Positions 15,311 through 25,680 of a stretch of 48,772 nt of DNA are shown here, one piece after another. Positions within the stretch are counted from its first letter, which is position 1; every line of letters starts with the position of its first letter. The stretch is from contig PDTK01000038.1 in NCBI GenBank assembly GCA_002747175.1, positions 1 through 48,772 of the forward strand. The letters run 5' to 3'. Both the position numbers and the translations under genes were made by a program. The notes under the pieces were generated by a model, which saw only the letters and a program-made list of their open reading frames with translations, was not told the DNA's origin and ran no database searches. The stretch is from Deltaproteobacteria bacterium (GTDB taxonomy: Bacteria > Desulfobacterota > Desulfobacteria > Desulfobacterales > Desulfosarcinaceae).

Positions 15311-17710
15311 TCAATCATTCTTTCCATATCCTTTTCTTAATTTCAGATGTTGTTCCAGATAAGTCTTCAACTGCCTCTGCACCCGTCCGTACACGCTTTC
15401 CGGCGGGTAATTGCCGTCGCTATCGGGCCGGCCGGCCGGCGTACCCGTGAGAATTTCGATGCCCTCTTCGATGGTGGCCACCTGCCAGATGGTAAACTGG
15501 CCCTGCTCTACGGCCTTGATGACGCTTTTTTTGAGCATCAGGTTTTTTACGTTGGCCGCCGGAATCATCACCCCCTGATTGCCAGTCAGGCCCTTGCTGC
15601 GGCAGACGTTGAAAAAACCTTCGATCTTCTGATTGACCCCCCCGATGGCCTGGACCTGGCCCTTCTGGTTCACCGAGCCGGTGACGGCGATTCCCTGGCG
15701 GATGGGAATGCCCGACAGGCTGGAGAGGATGGCGTAAAGCTCGGTGGACGAGGCGCTGTCGCCATCCACGCCGCTGTAGCTCTGTTCGAAGGTGACGCTG
15801 ATGGACATGCTCAACGGATAGCGCTGGGCAAAGGTGCGGCCCAGATAACCGGTGAGAATCAGCACGCCTTTGTCGTGGGTGTTGCCGGAAAGTTTGGATT
15901 CGCGTTCGATGTTGACCACACCAGCTTCGCCCATGAAGGTTTCTGCCGTAATGCGGGAGGGCCGGCCGAAGGCGATTTCGCCTATCTGATAAACGGCCAG
16001 GGCGTTGACCTGGCCCACGGCCTCGCCATCCACATCAATCAGGATGGTATCCTCCATGTAGTTCTCGTGAATTTTTTCCTCGTAGAGGTTATAGCGAAAA
16101 CGGTGTTCGGTGCGGGCTTTGGCCACATGCTGATGGGTAACCCGGTCGCTGCCTTCCTTGCGTGCCCAATAGTCGGCCTCTTTGATCACGCCCACCACAG
16201 GGCCGAAACGCAGGGAGAGCTTGTTTTTGCTCTCGATGGCTTTTTCTCCGTATTCCACCACGGCCGCGGCCCCGTCAGCGGTGAAAGGCAGCAGGTTCGC
16301 GTCCCGGCAGACGCGGGCGATAAACTGGGCGTAGAGCCAGATGGTGCGTTCGTTTCGCTCCACTTCATGGTCGAAGTCCGCCCGCACCCGAAAAATCTTG
16401 TTGAATTTGGAATCGTAATTTTGCAGGATCTGGAAGGGTTCGTATCCGCCCAGTAAAACAATCTTTACGTCCAGATCCATCGGTGCCGGCCGCAGGGAGG
16501 CCGTTCCCAGTCCCCTTTCCTTGGCGACATCCTCTATATCCAACCGACGGTTTTGCAGGGCGCGTTTGAGAGACTCCCATACCTGTGGATGTGCCAGCAG
16601 TGACTCGACCTCCATGATGAGAAAACCGCCGTTGGCCTGGAGCAGGGAGCCGGCCTGGACCATGGTAAAGTCTGTGATCAACGTGCCCATGAAAGCCTTT
16701 TTTTCGATACTGCCGAATACGTTCTGGTAGGTGGGATTGGGCTCGAAAACCATGGGGGCACCCTCCATACCTGTACGATCCTCCAGTACATTCACCTTGT
16801 AACGGTTCAGGGAGAGTTCCCTGGCTTCGGGCGTCGATTCGTCGTCGGCTTTTTCGTTGTGCGGCATGAAAAGCCCCACGTTGTCGACGAGATCTTCCTG
16901 CATTTCGTCCAGAAAACGAAGGATCTCCACCTGGTCACGATATCTATCGCGGATCGGTTCCAAGCGGCCGTTGACCACGAAACGGGTGAGTTCCTCGCCC
17001 ACACGATGTATTTCTTCCTGCTGGTCATGGTTAAGCCGGCCGATCTCCAGCATGGCTGCTTGGATTTGTTCCTGAAACGACTGAACCCGTGTTTCGATTT
17101 CTGCCCGCTGTTCATCGTTGAGGGCTTCGTAGGTCTCCTGGGTAAAGGGTACGTCCTTGTTCAACGGGATGGTCTGGTAACCGCTGGGGTTTTTTTCGAT
17201 TTTGAGTTGATTTTCCTTAGCGCTTCGGTCCAGTTCGGCAAAGCGTTCATTCTTTTGTTGGACGAAACGATTCTGGATCGTGGATACCTGATCACGGAAC
17301 GAATCGGCCTGCATTTCCTTGGGCAATTGAGATTTGAGATCGCTGATCAACCGGTCGACACGCTTGGCAAAGCGGATCGCCTCGCCCGGCGGCAGCGGCA
17401 GGGAGCGGGGACGGAAGGCATCTTTGAAATTGTTGACCATGCACCAGTCCGTCGGTGTGGGCAGCAGTTTGGCCGCCTTGCTGACAATTTCCTGGACGAT
17501 GGTCGTCTTACCGGCGCCCTCCGGTCCGGTCACGAAAATATGATAGCCGGGGCTGTTGATTTCAAGACCGAAGGTGATGGCCCGCACGGCACGCTCCTGA
17601 CCGATTACCTGGTCCAGTGGTTCAATTTCGGCGGTGGTTTCGAAGTCGAACATGGACGGATCACAGAGACAACGCAAGTCGGCGGAGGCGACAATATTTT
17701 TGGCGGTCAT
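15311..17710 (-). CDS. Lon-like ATP-dependent protease (LonB/AAA_32 type)
   Basis: A protease of 799 residues with its own AAA ATPase. The Walker A loop is GPEGAGKTT (62-70) within an N-terminal half split by a long helical insertion, as in the AAA_32 group, and the Lon peptidase domain is C-terminal. The catalytic dyad is visible: Ser652 in GVDGDSAS and Lys695 in GVNQKIEG, 43 residues apart as in E. coli Lon. The usual LAN N-terminal domain of LonA is absent, so this is not classical LonA. AGGAG lies six bases before the ATG at 17710; upstream in-frame codons look non-coding. It probably degrades misfolded or regulatory proteins. Confidence 0.93.
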   Translation of the reverse strand: MTAKNIVASADLRCLCDPSMFDFETTAEIEPLDQVIGQERAVRAITFGLEINSPGYHIFVTGPEGAGKTTIVQEIVSKAAKLLPTPTDWCMVNNFKDAFRPRSLPLPPGEAIRFAKRVDRLISDLKSQLPKEMQADSFRDQVSTIQNRFVQQKNERFAELDRSAKENQLKIEKNPSGYQTIPLNKDVPFTQETYEALNDEQRAEIETRVQSFQEQIQAAMLEIGRLNHDQQEEIHRVGEELTRFVVNGRLEPIRDRYRDQVEILRFLDEMQEDLVDNVGLFMPHNEKADDESTPEARELSLNRYKVNVLEDRTGMEGAPMVFEPNPTYQNVFGSIEKKAFMGTLITDFTMVQAGSLLQANGGFLIMEVESLLAHPQVWESLKRALQNRRLDIEDVAKERGLGTASLRPAPMDLDVKIVLLGGYEPFQILQNYDSKFNKIFRVRADFDHEVERNERTIWLYAQFIARVCRDANLLPFTADGAAAVVEYGEKAIESKNKLSLRFGPVVGVIKEADYWARKEGSDRVTHQHVAKARTEHRFRYNLYEEKIHENYMEDTILIDVDGEAVGQVNALAVYQIGEIAFGRPSRITAETFMGEAGVVNIERESKLSGNTHDKGVLILTGYLGRTFAQRYPLSMSISVTFEQSYSGVDGDSASSTELYAILSSLSGIPIRQGIAVTGSVNQKGQVQAIGGVNQKIEGFFNVCRSKGLTGNQGVMIPAANVKNLMLKKSVIKAVEQGQFTIWQVATIEEGIEILTGTPAGRPDSDGNYPPESVYGRVQRQLKTYLEQHLKLRKGYGKND

Positions 17711-17782
17711 GTGAACTCCTTTGGGTTGATTGGGTGGATATGCCGAATTCGTTGTTATGGTTCGTCGGGGATTGTACAAGAA

Positions 17783-17811
17783 GGAATAAAGGATAGGGGA
17801 GCGCGTGTCAA
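17783..17811 (-). promoter_or_regulatory. Candidate promoter for the Lon-like protease gene
   Basis: On the minus strand TTGACA (17806-17811) is followed after 17 bases by TATTCC, or after 15 by TTTATT. The -35 box is perfect but the -10 is weak. It lies about 75-100 bases upstream of the start codon. No sigma-32 pattern is convincing. Confidence 0.35.
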
Positions 17812-17966
17812 GAATGGCGGCTTCGTAAAAGGCTTTTCCAGGCCAGGTATGACCACACTTACGGAAAAAGAAACTCGGCCTGCGGTTTCCCGGAGCGTGG
17901 CACAAATAGGGAAAAGCTTTCTAATGATCTGAGAAAAGCCATTTCGCGGGCATCAGTTTTCGTTAA

Positions 17967-17991
17967 GGCAGGCCCAATCAAGTGGCCTGCC
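17967..17991 (-). terminator. Hairpin after aspS
   Basis: GGCAGGCC and GGCCTGCC pair perfectly around a 9-base loop just past the aspS stop. The T-run on the minus strand is poor (TTAACG), so termination may be weak or factor-assisted. The remainder of the aspS-lon gap holds no gene. Confidence 0.4.
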
Positions 17992-18024
17992 AATTAACCC
18001 ATCAATGACAAAAGAAATACGATT

Positions 18025-19842
18025 CTATTCTTCTGTAGTGTCTTTATTCTGCCCTTCCGCCACGGTCAGCCTCAGCCGCAGGGACAACTCGTCCAGTTGG
18101 GTCTTGGCGGCTTCCGAGGGCGCATTGGTTAGCAGGCAGGCGGCCTTCTGGGTTTTGGGGAAGGCGATGACGTCGCGGATGGATGGCTCGTTGCACAAAA
18201 GCATCACCAGCCGGTCCAGCCCAAAGGCGATGCCGCCGTGGGGCGGCGCACCGGATTCAAGCGCGTCCAGCAGAAAACCGAATTTTTCCTGAAACGCTTC
18301 CGGCTGCATGCCCAACGCGGAAAAAATACGTTGCTGCAGGTCCATGTCGTGTATACGAATACTGCCGCCGCCCACCTCGAATCCGTTGAGCACCAGGTCG
18401 TAGGCCCGTGAACGGATCGCCAGGGGGTCGTTTTCCAGCTTGTCGTAGTCCGCTTCCAGCGGTGCGGTAAAGGGATGGTGAAGGGCCTGGTAGCGTTTTT
18501 CGACCTCATCGTATTCGAACATGGGAAAATGGGTCACCCACAGGAAATTGAATGCCCTTTCGTCGATCAGTCCCAATTTCTTGCCCAGGTGGTTGCGCAG
18601 GTGACCCAGGGCCTCGTTGGTCACCTTGGGCTGGTCGGCCACGAAAAAGATCAGGTCGCCGGACTGCATATCGATACGTTCCGCCAGTTTGGCCTTTTCC
18701 TCGTCGGTGAAGAATTTGGCGATGGGCGATTGCCAGGCGTCCTCGCGGACCTTAATCCAAGCCAGGCCTTTGGCGCGGTAAACGGCCACGAAATTCGTGA
18801 GATCGTCGATCTCCTTGCGTGAAAAATCGATGCAGCCCTTGGCATTGATGGCTTTGACGATACCGCCTTTTTTGACCACGCTGGCAAACACTTTGAATCC
18901 GCACCCGTCAACGATATCCGATACATCCTTGAGCTCCAGGCCGAAACGGGTGTCCGGTTTGTCCAGGCCGTAGCGGTCCATGGCCTCTGCATAGGTCATG
19001 CGGGGAAACGGGGTCGGCAGGGAGTGGTCCAGGACATCGGCGAACAGGCGGGCCATCATACCCTCGCTGATATTCATGAGGTCTTCTTCGCCCACGAAGG
19101 ACATTTCCATATCGATTTGGGTGAACTCGGGCTGCCGGTCGGCCCGCAGGTCTTCATCCCTGAAACAGCGCACGATCTGATAATAGCGATCAAATCCGGC
19201 GATCATCAGCAACTGCTTGAACAACTGCGGAGACTGGGGCAGGGCATAGAACTGGCCGGCGTTGACCCGGCTGGGAACCAGATAGTCCCGGGCGCCTTCG
19301 GGCGTGCTTTTGGTGAGCACCGGGGTTTCGATGTCCACAAAACCGTTCTCGTTGAGGTAGTTGCGTACCGCCGCGCTGATCTTGTGGCGGGTCATGATGT
19401 TGCGCTGCAAGGGCGGGCGGCGCAGGTCCAGATACCTGTTTTTCAGGCGGATGGCCTCGGAAACCGCCACATTGTCCTCAATCATGAAGGGCGGGTTTTT
19501 GGCTCGGTTGAGTATTTTCAGTTCGTCCACCAGGACTTCGATTTCTCCGGTGGTCAGCTTGGGATTGACCATGCCGTCGGGACGCGGCTCCACTTTGCCG
19601 CGTATGGCCAGTACGAATTCGCTGCGGATGTCATGGGCCTTGGTATGGACTTCGGGGTTGATTTCCGGATTGAACACCACCTGGGTGATACCTTCACGGT
19701 CGCGCAGATCGATAAAGATTACGCCGCCGTGGTCCCGCCGCCGCAGGACCCAGCCCATCAATACCACCTCGGTACCGATGTCCTTGGCGCTCAGGGTATT
19801 GCAATGATGGGTCCGTCTCATGTCGCCGAGGATGTCAGCCAC
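18025..19842 (-). CDS. aspS: Aspartate--tRNA ligase
   Basis: A class II synthetase of 605 residues that charges tRNA-Asp. The N-terminal OB fold carries the anticodon-binding segment ([22 protein letters not shown]). Motif 2 is in [20 protein letters not shown], and motif 3 in [12 protein letters not shown] near residue 550. The bacterial GAD insertion lies between. The start is GTG at 19842 with GGAG seven bases upstream. hisS lies directly upstream on the same strand, 65 bases away, suggesting one operon. Whether it also charges tRNA-Asn cannot be read from the sequence with certainty. Confidence 0.97.
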   Translation of the reverse strand: MADILGDMRRTHHCNTLSAKDIGTEVVLMGWVLRRRDHGGVIFIDLRDREGITQVVFNPEINPEVHTKAHDIRSEFVLAIRGKVEPRPDGMVNPKLTTGEIEVLVDELKILNRAKNPPFMIEDNVAVSEAIRLKNRYLDLRRPPLQRNIMTRHKISAAVRNYLNENGFVDIETPVLTKSTPEGARDYLVPSRVNAGQFYALPQSPQLFKQLLMIAGFDRYYQIVRCFRDEDLRADRQPEFTQIDMEMSFVGEEDLMNISEGMMARLFADVLDHSLPTPFPRMTYAEAMDRYGLDKPDTRFGLELKDVSDIVDGCGFKVFASVVKKGGIVKAINAKGCIDFSRKEIDDLTNFVAVYRAKGLAWIKVREDAWQSPIAKFFTDEEKAKLAERIDMQSGDLIFFVADQPKVTNEALGHLRNHLGKKLGLIDERAFNFLWVTHFPMFEYDEVEKRYQALHHPFTAPLEADYDKLENDPLAIRSRAYDLVLNGFEVGGGSIRIHDMDLQQRIFSALGMQPEAFQEKFGFLLDALESGAPPHGGIAFGLDRLVMLLCNEPSIRDVIAFPKTQKAACLLTNAPSEAAKTQLDELSLRLRLTVAEGQNKDTTEE

Positions 19843-19907
19843 TGGAAACTCCTTTCAAACAGCAATTATCAATTTTAGTCATGAATTTTGATTGTTTTAC
19901 ATGTCGT

Positions 19908-21173
19908 TCAGGCAAATGCTTCAACCAACTTCTCAACGATGCCCTCAATTGGAATCTCGACTTGGGATTTGTCGGCCATATTGCGCAACGCCGCCGTTCC
20001 GGATTCCAGTTCGCTGTCACCCACAATCAGCACACGACCGGCACCCAGCCGGTTGGCCTGTTTCATTTGGGACTTGAGGCTCTTGATACCGTATTCCATG
20101 GCGGCATTGATTCCCTCCAGGCATAATTGGGTGGTCCAGGCAAAGGCCTGCCGTTGGGCCGTCTCACCCAGTGCGGCGATGAACAACTCCAGCCTGTGCT
20201 GGTTGGCCGTTGCAGCGGAACCCACAATCTCCGCCAAGCGGTCGAACCCGATGGCAAAACCGATGGCCGGGATGGCCGGCCCCCCCAGCGATTCCACAAG
20301 ACCATCGTATCGTCCCCCGCCGGCCACGGCGCTCTGGGCACCCAGGGCGCCGGTCTGGATTTCGAAGGCGGTGCGGGTGTAGTAATCCAGTCCGCGTACC
20401 AACTGCTTGTCAATTTTGACCGGAACTCCCAGATCCGCCAGCATATCGGTCACTGTGGAAAAATGCGTACTGCATTCCCGGCACAGGTAATCAATGATGG
20501 ACGGGGCCTGTGCCATGGCCTCCCGGCAGCCGGGAGCCTTGCAGTCCAGAACCCTTAGCGGGTTGCGATCCTTGCGTCGCATGCAATCGCTGCACAAAGA
20601 AGGCGCCGCCTTGTCCAGCAACGCGGCCAGAGCCGCTTTGAAGTTGGGGCGGCACACCGGGCAGCCCAGAGAATTGAGGTGAGCGGTGGTGTCGGTGACT
20701 TCAAGCCGGTTGAAAAGGGTTTGCAAAAGAAAAATCAGTTCCACATCGACATAGGGCGCGGCCACACCGAAAATCTCGGCATCGATCTGATAGAATTGGC
20801 GGTAGCGGCCTTTCTGGGGCCGCTCGCGTCGAAACATGGGGCCGATGGTGTAGAATTTGCGCACCGGGTCCTGGGCATACATCTTGTGCTGGATGTAGGA
20901 TCGGCAGATGGAGGCCGTGGCCTCCGGCCGCAAGGTCAGCAGGTCGCCTTTGCGATCCGGAAAGGTATACATCTCCTTTTCGACGATATCGGTGTCTTCC
21001 CCGATGCTACGGGCGAAAAGCCGGGTTTTTTCCATTATCGGAATACGGATTTCCCGGTAACCGAAATCCTCGAACAGGTCGATGGCAGTAAGCTCAATCC
21101 TTTGCCACAATTCGGTTTCGCCTGGGAGAATGTCCTTGAAGCCCCGGATCAATTGTATGCTGGGTTGACTCAT
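19908..21173 (-). CDS. hisS: Histidine--tRNA ligase
   Basis: A class II synthetase of 421 residues. The N-terminus has the typical IQLIRGFKDILPGE. Motif 2 is YTIGPMFRRERPQKGRYRQF, and the histidine-specific loop is RGLDYYTRTAFE. Motif 3 is near AIGFAIGFDRL, and the C-terminal anticodon-binding domain ends in IPIEGIVEKL. A CxxC pair (CSDCMRR) sits in the insertion domain. The ATG at 21173 has only a modest AAAGG upstream. Paired with aspS on the minus strand, an order common in bacteria. Confidence 0.97.
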   Translation of the reverse strand: MSQPSIQLIRGFKDILPGETELWQRIELTAIDLFEDFGYREIRIPIMEKTRLFARSIGEDTDIVEKEMYTFPDRKGDLLTLRPEATASICRSYIQHKMYAQDPVRKFYTIGPMFRRERPQKGRYRQFYQIDAEIFGVAAPYVDVELIFLLQTLFNRLEVTDTTAHLNSLGCPVCRPNFKAALAALLDKAAPSLCSDCMRRKDRNPLRVLDCKAPGCREAMAQAPSIIDYLCRECSTHFSTVTDMLADLGVPVKIDKQLVRGLDYYTRTAFEIQTGALGAQSAVAGGGRYDGLVESLGGPAIPAIGFAIGFDRLAEIVGSAATANQHRLELFIAALGETAQRQAFAWTTQLCLEGINAAMEYGIKSLKSQMKQANRLGAGRVLIVGDSELESGTAALRNMADKSQVEIPIEGIVEKLVEAFA

Positions 21174-21332
21174 CCGTGTGTAAACCTTTCCATCCCGCGC
21201 ATTCTATCAATTTTATACACGAACCAAAATATTTATCCCAGAGGTTCCAGGGTAGTCAATACAATTTCCTGAATTGAGTCCCATGCAGATGTTTTTATAT
21301 AAATCTCGATAGAATGCCCAGAATTCGGATTG

Positions 21333-21361
21333 TTGACAGCCATGCTGAATTTGGATACGGT
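21333..21361 (+). promoter_or_regulatory. Candidate promoter for the HyuA-like gene
   Basis: TTGACA is followed after 17 bases by TACGGT, a weak -10. It lies about 50 bases before the start codon in the divergent gap shared with hisS. Confidence 0.35.
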
Positions 21362-21411
21362 TGGTTTTCAATCAATAGTCTATACAATCTCAATACAATC
21401 GGGGTGGCGCC

Positions 21412-23097
21412 ATGATCATCGGACTGGATGTTGGCGGTACGCATACGGATGTGGTCCTTCTGGGGGCGGAGGGATTGATACGGCAGATCAAGGTGCCCAC
21501 CAATCCGGACGATCTTTTTTCGACCGTGCTTCAAGGCCTGGAAAGCGTCACCGAAGGGATCGATCCATCCCTTATCCGCCGGGCCGTTCTCTCCACCACG
21601 TTGACCACCAACCGGATCGTACAGCACCGAACCGTAGATGTCGGCATGATTGTCAGCGCCGGTCCGGGAATGGATCCGGAGCTGTTTCGCACTGGCGAGC
21701 ACTATCATCTCATCGACGGCGCCATTGATCACCGGGGGAGGGAAATCGCCCCCATCAACACGGATCAGGTGTGCCGGGCAGCGGACGAACTGGTACGCAA
21801 CGGCATCCGCTATGTCGGGGTGGTGTCCAAATTCTCCGTGCGCAATCCCAACCATGAGATCGTCATTCGGGAACTGATTGAGGATCGTTTCGAAAAAATA
21901 TTCCTGGGGCACCGCATTGCCGGGAGTCTCAACTTTCCGCGCCGGGTGGCCACTACCTATTTGAATGCGTCGGTGTATCCCATTCACAAGGAATTTTTCG
22001 AAGCTGTCGTCAAATCCCTCAACCAAAAGGGCTTGACCATGCCGATCCGGCTGCTCAAACCCGACGGCGGAAACATGCGATTCGAGGCATCCATCGACCA
22101 TCCGGCCCAGACCATTTTATCCGGTCCGGCCGCCAGTGTTATGGGAACTTTGGCTTTCGCACCTGCCGACGATGTCTGTCTGGTTCTGGACATCGGAGGC
22201 ACGACCACGGACATGGCCGTGCTGGTCAACGGTGCGCCCCTGCTGGATCCGAACGGCATTCGCATCGGGGAACACAAAACCCTGATTCGTTCCCTGGCTA
22301 CCGTCTCCATCGGTGTCGGTGGAGACAGTGCCGTGCGGGTAACCAATGGACGTATCGATATCGGGCCCGCCCGGTTGGGCGTGGCCATGGCCTTTGGCGG
22401 GCCGGTACCCACGCCCACGGACGCCATGATTTTTCTGGGAATCGGGGAAGGGGGCGATGTGGGCAAAGCCCGCAGCGGAATCCAGTCCCTGGCCCAAGCC
22501 TTGGGGACCGATACGCATACGACGGCGTCCCGCATTTATGAACAGGCCTGCCGGACCATTCTGGCAGAGGCGGCTGCCATGATCAAGCGGATAAACGCCA
22601 AACCGGTATACACGGTCCATGAGTTATGGGAAGGCCATCGCCTGGAACCCACGCATCTGTTTGTGCTGGGTGGACCGGCGCGATGGTTCGCCACGGGCCT
22701 GGAACAGTTCGGTAAGAACCGGGTCACCGTGGTACCCCGCTGGGATGTGGCCAATGCCATTGGGGCCGGGTTGGCCCGTACCACCTGTGAGGTCACCCTG
22801 TTCGCCGACACGGAGCAGGAGATTGCCTTCGCACCGGAAGAGGGCTTTTCCAAAACAATCCCTTCCAATTATACCAAGGCGGATGCCACTGACGAGGCAT
22901 TGGACCTGCTGCGCCGCAAAGCCATCGCCCGCGGCGGCAACCCCGACCACCTGGAACTGAAAGTGGTCGATGCTATGGCTTTCAACATGGTTCGTGGGTT
23001 TTACACCACCGGCCAGAACATTCGGGTGATGGCCCAGGTAAAACCCGGTCTGATTCATGGGTACGAGAACATTGTCGAGAGGATTGGTGAACGGTAA
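21412..23097 (+). CDS. Hydantoinase/oxoprolinase family protein (HyuA-like)
   Basis: A 561-residue ATPase-fold protein related to N-methylhydantoinase and 5-oxoprolinase subunit A. The N-terminus has GLDVGGTHTDVVLL and the characteristic STTLTTNRIVQ. A second phosphate loop, LDIGGTTTDMAVL, is near residue 260. It is shorter than stand-alone 5-oxoprolinases, and no HyuB partner gene lies nearby, so the usual A-plus-B enzyme is not complete here. The histone-deacetylase-like gene follows on the same strand after about 200 bases. Substrate unknown: amide or hydantoin ring opening is the family theme. Confidence 0.88.
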   Translation: MIIGLDVGGTHTDVVLLGAEGLIRQIKVPTNPDDLFSTVLQGLESVTEGIDPSLIRRAVLSTTLTTNRIVQHRTVDVGMIVSAGPGMDPELFRTGEHYHLIDGAIDHRGREIAPINTDQVCRAADELVRNGIRYVGVVSKFSVRNPNHEIVIRELIEDRFEKIFLGHRIAGSLNFPRRVATTYLNASVYPIHKEFFEAVVKSLNQKGLTMPIRLLKPDGGNMRFEASIDHPAQTILSGPAASVMGTLAFAPADDVCLVLDIGGTTTDMAVLVNGAPLLDPNGIRIGEHKTLIRSLATVSIGVGGDSAVRVTNGRIDIGPARLGVAMAFGGPVPTPTDAMIFLGIGEGGDVGKARSGIQSLAQALGTDTHTTASRIYEQACRTILAEAAAMIKRINAKPVYTVHELWEGHRLEPTHLFVLGGPARWFATGLEQFGKNRVTVVPRWDVANAIGAGLARTTCEVTLFADTEQEIAFAPEEGFSKTIPSNYTKADATDEALDLLRRKAIARGGNPDHLELKVVDAMAFNMVRGFYTTGQNIRVMAQVKPGLIHGYENIVERIGER

Positions 23098-23299
23098 AAA
23101 GTTGAAAATCCAAAGCTGAAAGGAAGACCGGAAGATCCGTGAAAGGGACGGTAATAGCCGATTCGGCTGAGGGCTGAAGGTGTTGCGGATGGAAGGTCTG
23201 TTGCCTTCAACGATCCCAACGCTCTCAATGTTCAAAACCGTGACGAACCCAATGATCCCTAAACTTTTGAACCCTTGAACCCCAAACCCAGGATCTGCA

Positions 23300-24625
23300 A
23301 TGTTACACGCTAAGCATACCACCGGACTGGTCTTTTTCCCAGCCTTTGACTGGGCCATCAGCCCCACCCATCCGGAGCGTGAAGAGCGGTTGCTTTACAC
23401 GCAGGATCAGGTCTTCGAAGAGGGACTGCTGGATGTGGAGGGCATCGTCGAGTTCAAACCCGACCTGGTGACCAAGCAGGATGTCCAACGGGTCCATTTC
23501 TGTGTTCCTGATCTGTGGAGCGTGATTACCGAATCCCATTTCATCAGCGCCGGCGGCGCCAAAACCATCGCCATGGCCGTGATGGACAAGCAGGTGGAAA
23601 GCGGATTCGCCCTGGTCCGGCCCCCGGGGCATCATGCCGGCCGGGTGGTCCACGGTGCCCGGGGATTTTGCAACATCAACATCGAAGCCATCATGATCGA
23701 GTATATCCGCCAGGCATACGATGTTACCCGTGTGGCCATCGTGGATACGGATTGCCACCACGGAGACGGAACCCAGGATATCTACTGGCACGATCCGGAT
23801 ACCCTGTTCATTTCCATCCATCAGGACGGCCGCACCCTTTATCCCGGTTCTGGTTTTCTCAATGAACTGGGCGGTCCCAACGCTGTCGGCACCACCGTCA
23901 ACATACCGCTGCCGCCCAACACTTCCGAAGAGGGTATCCTGCACGCCATGCGGGATGTAATTCTGCCCATCCTGGATGAGTTCGATCCACAGGTCGTGGT
24001 CAATTCCGCCGGGCAGGACAATCATTATTCGGACCCCATTACCAATATGAATTTTTCAGCCCAGGGATATGCAAAGCTTACCGAAATGCTCCGGCCGGAC
24101 ATTGCCGTACTGGAAGGCGGTTATGCCATCGAAGGTGCGTTGCCCTATGTCAATGCAGGCATCATTTTGGCCATGGCGGGCATGGATTATACACATCTCA
24201 AGGAACCTGATTATCGGCCCGAGAAGGTCCGGCAGAGCCCCGAAGTTACCTCCTGGGTACACAAGACCTGTGACAAGGTCCTCGAGAACTGGCACCAGCG
24301 GTACCATTTGGGAGAGATGTACCGGGGTGACCATGAGTTCATGGACCGTGACCGAACGATCTATTATGATACGGACAACATCAACGAAAAACAGAAAGAG
24401 ACCATCCGGGTATGTGACAATTGCGGCGGGGCACTGAGGATCGATTCTGCTGCCGGCGGCGGCAATCGCATTCTGGCTGTCCACCTGCCCAGGACGGCGT
24501 GCCGCGCCTGCCGGGACCAGGGGCATGCATGGTATCATGATGCCGACACATCCCTTTACGACAAGGTGTATCTCCAGGATCGATACGCCGATGTGCTCGA
24601 AGAGAAGAAAGCGTCCGATAAATGA
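23300..24625 (+). CDS. Histone-deacetylase superfamily hydrolase with C-terminal zinc ribbon
   Basis: A zinc-dependent amidohydrolase of 441 residues. Catalytic motifs are complete: PPGHHAG with the two active-site histidines, DTDCHHGDGTQ with metal ligands, NSAGQDNHYSDP with the second ligand Asp, and LEGGY with the transition-state Tyr. In bacteria such enzymes deacetylate polyamines, acetoin-related proteins or other acetyl-amines. Past residue 345 an extra segment carries two CxxC pairs (CDNC and CRAC) that look like a zinc ribbon; this is not part of the standard fold. The HyuA-like gene is upstream and epmA downstream. Substrate cannot be deduced. Confidence 0.92.
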   Translation: MLHAKHTTGLVFFPAFDWAISPTHPEREERLLYTQDQVFEEGLLDVEGIVEFKPDLVTKQDVQRVHFCVPDLWSVITESHFISAGGAKTIAMAVMDKQVESGFALVRPPGHHAGRVVHGARGFCNINIEAIMIEYIRQAYDVTRVAIVDTDCHHGDGTQDIYWHDPDTLFISIHQDGRTLYPGSGFLNELGGPNAVGTTVNIPLPPNTSEEGILHAMRDVILPILDEFDPQVVVNSAGQDNHYSDPITNMNFSAQGYAKLTEMLRPDIAVLEGGYAIEGALPYVNAGIILAMAGMDYTHLKEPDYRPEKVRQSPEVTSWVHKTCDKVLENWHQRYHLGEMYRGDHEFMDRDRTIYYDTDNINEKQKETIRVCDNCGGALRIDSAAGGGNRILAVHLPRTACRACRDQGHAWYHDADTSLYDKVYLQDRYADVLEEKKASDK

Positions 24626-24707
24626 TGAAATGGTTGATTGCTTTTACCCCATGGTTGCATAAAAACTGCGAAAGTTAACGGTAATTTTCTCATTTTACGA
24701 GACAAAC

Positions 24708-25640
24708 ATGCCTCTTTTTCGACAAACGATCATTCGCGATAACCTCGAGCGACGCGCAAGGATCATCGACGGGGTACGAACCTTTTTCCGGGATGCGGGA
24801 TTTCTGGAGGTGGAAACGCCGGTGCGCATTCCCGCCCCCCTGCCCGAGGCTCACATAGACACCCAACCGGCCGGGGACTGGTATTTGCAGCCATCGCCGG
24901 AACTGACCATGAAGCGATTGCTGGCCGCCGGATATCCGCGCATCTTTCAAATCTGTCGGTGTTTTCGCCAAGGGGAACGCGGCAGTCGCCACCTGCCGGA
25001 GATGACCCTGCTGGAATGGTACGCCTCCCAGGCGGATTACCAGACGCTGATGCAACAATGCGAAGAACTGGTTGCTTTTCTCGTCCGGTGCTTGCGGAAG
25101 GGGCATTCAGCCGACAACTGGCTGACATTTCAGTCGCAGATCGTAGACTTGACGCCACCTTGGGACCGCCTGTCCGTGACCGACGCATTCCATCGGTTCG
25201 GACGGATGACGGTTGCCGATGCCCTGGAGCGAGATTGCTTCGACGAGGTGATGGGCATCGATATCGAACCCCAACTGGGCCTTGATCGTCCGGTATTCTT
25301 GATTGATTACCCGGCCCAATGCGGATCTTTGGCACGCCGCAAAGCAGATGACCCATCCGTTGTCGAGCGGTTTGAGCTATACATTGCCGGGATGGAATTA
25401 TGCAATGCCTTCAGCGAACTGGCCGATCCGGTGGAGCAACGCGAGCGTTTCGAGGCTGAAAACCGTCTGCGTGAAGCGGCGGGTAAAACCGTCTACCCGG
25501 CCGCCGAGCCATTCCTTTCTGCCCTGGTGCATATGCCCCCGGCGGCAGGGATTGCACTGGGAATCGACCGGCTGGTCATGCTGCTGCTGGATGCGGGGGG
25601 GATTGATGAGGTGGTCGCCTTCACACCGGAAGAACTATAG
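24708..25640 (+). CDS. epmA: EF-P--(R)-beta-lysine ligase (LysRS-like, EpmA/PoxA/GenX)
   Basis: A 310-residue paralogue of the class II lysyl-tRNA synthetase core that lacks the N-terminal anticodon domain. It attaches lysine to elongation factor P. Motif 2 is PRIFQICRCFRQGERGSRHLPEMTLLEWY and motif 3 is GIALGIDRLVMLLL; the substrate pocket shows MELCNAFSELADP. The efp and epmB genes are not in the window. A strong hairpin terminator follows at 25757-25800 after D3 copy 1. Confidence 0.93.
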   Translation: MPLFRQTIIRDNLERRARIIDGVRTFFRDAGFLEVETPVRIPAPLPEAHIDTQPAGDWYLQPSPELTMKRLLAAGYPRIFQICRCFRQGERGSRHLPEMTLLEWYASQADYQTLMQQCEELVAFLVRCLRKGHSADNWLTFQSQIVDLTPPWDRLSVTDAFHRFGRMTVADALERDCFDEVMGIDIEPQLGLDRPVFLIDYPAQCGSLARRKADDPSVVERFELYIAGMELCNAFSELADPVEQRERFEAENRLREAAGKTVYPAAEPFLSALVHMPPAAGIALGIDRLVMLLLDAGGIDEVVAFTPEEL

Positions 25641-25680
25641 TGCTGCAAGGGTTCACAGGAAACCGCATATAGAACTTCCG

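Noticed and set aside
15347..17932. Long plus-strand frames opposite the Lon-like gene
   Set aside because: Shadow frames; composition is biased and no known fold is visible.
19024..19878. Plus-strand frame of 284 codons opposite aspS
   Set aside because: Antisense to a complete synthetase gene with all class II motifs.
23255..23290. TGAACCC-type simple repeat before the deacetylase-like gene, with a similar tract near 46956
   Set aside because: Too short and degenerate to be a CRISPR or tandem array; treated as low-complexity leader.
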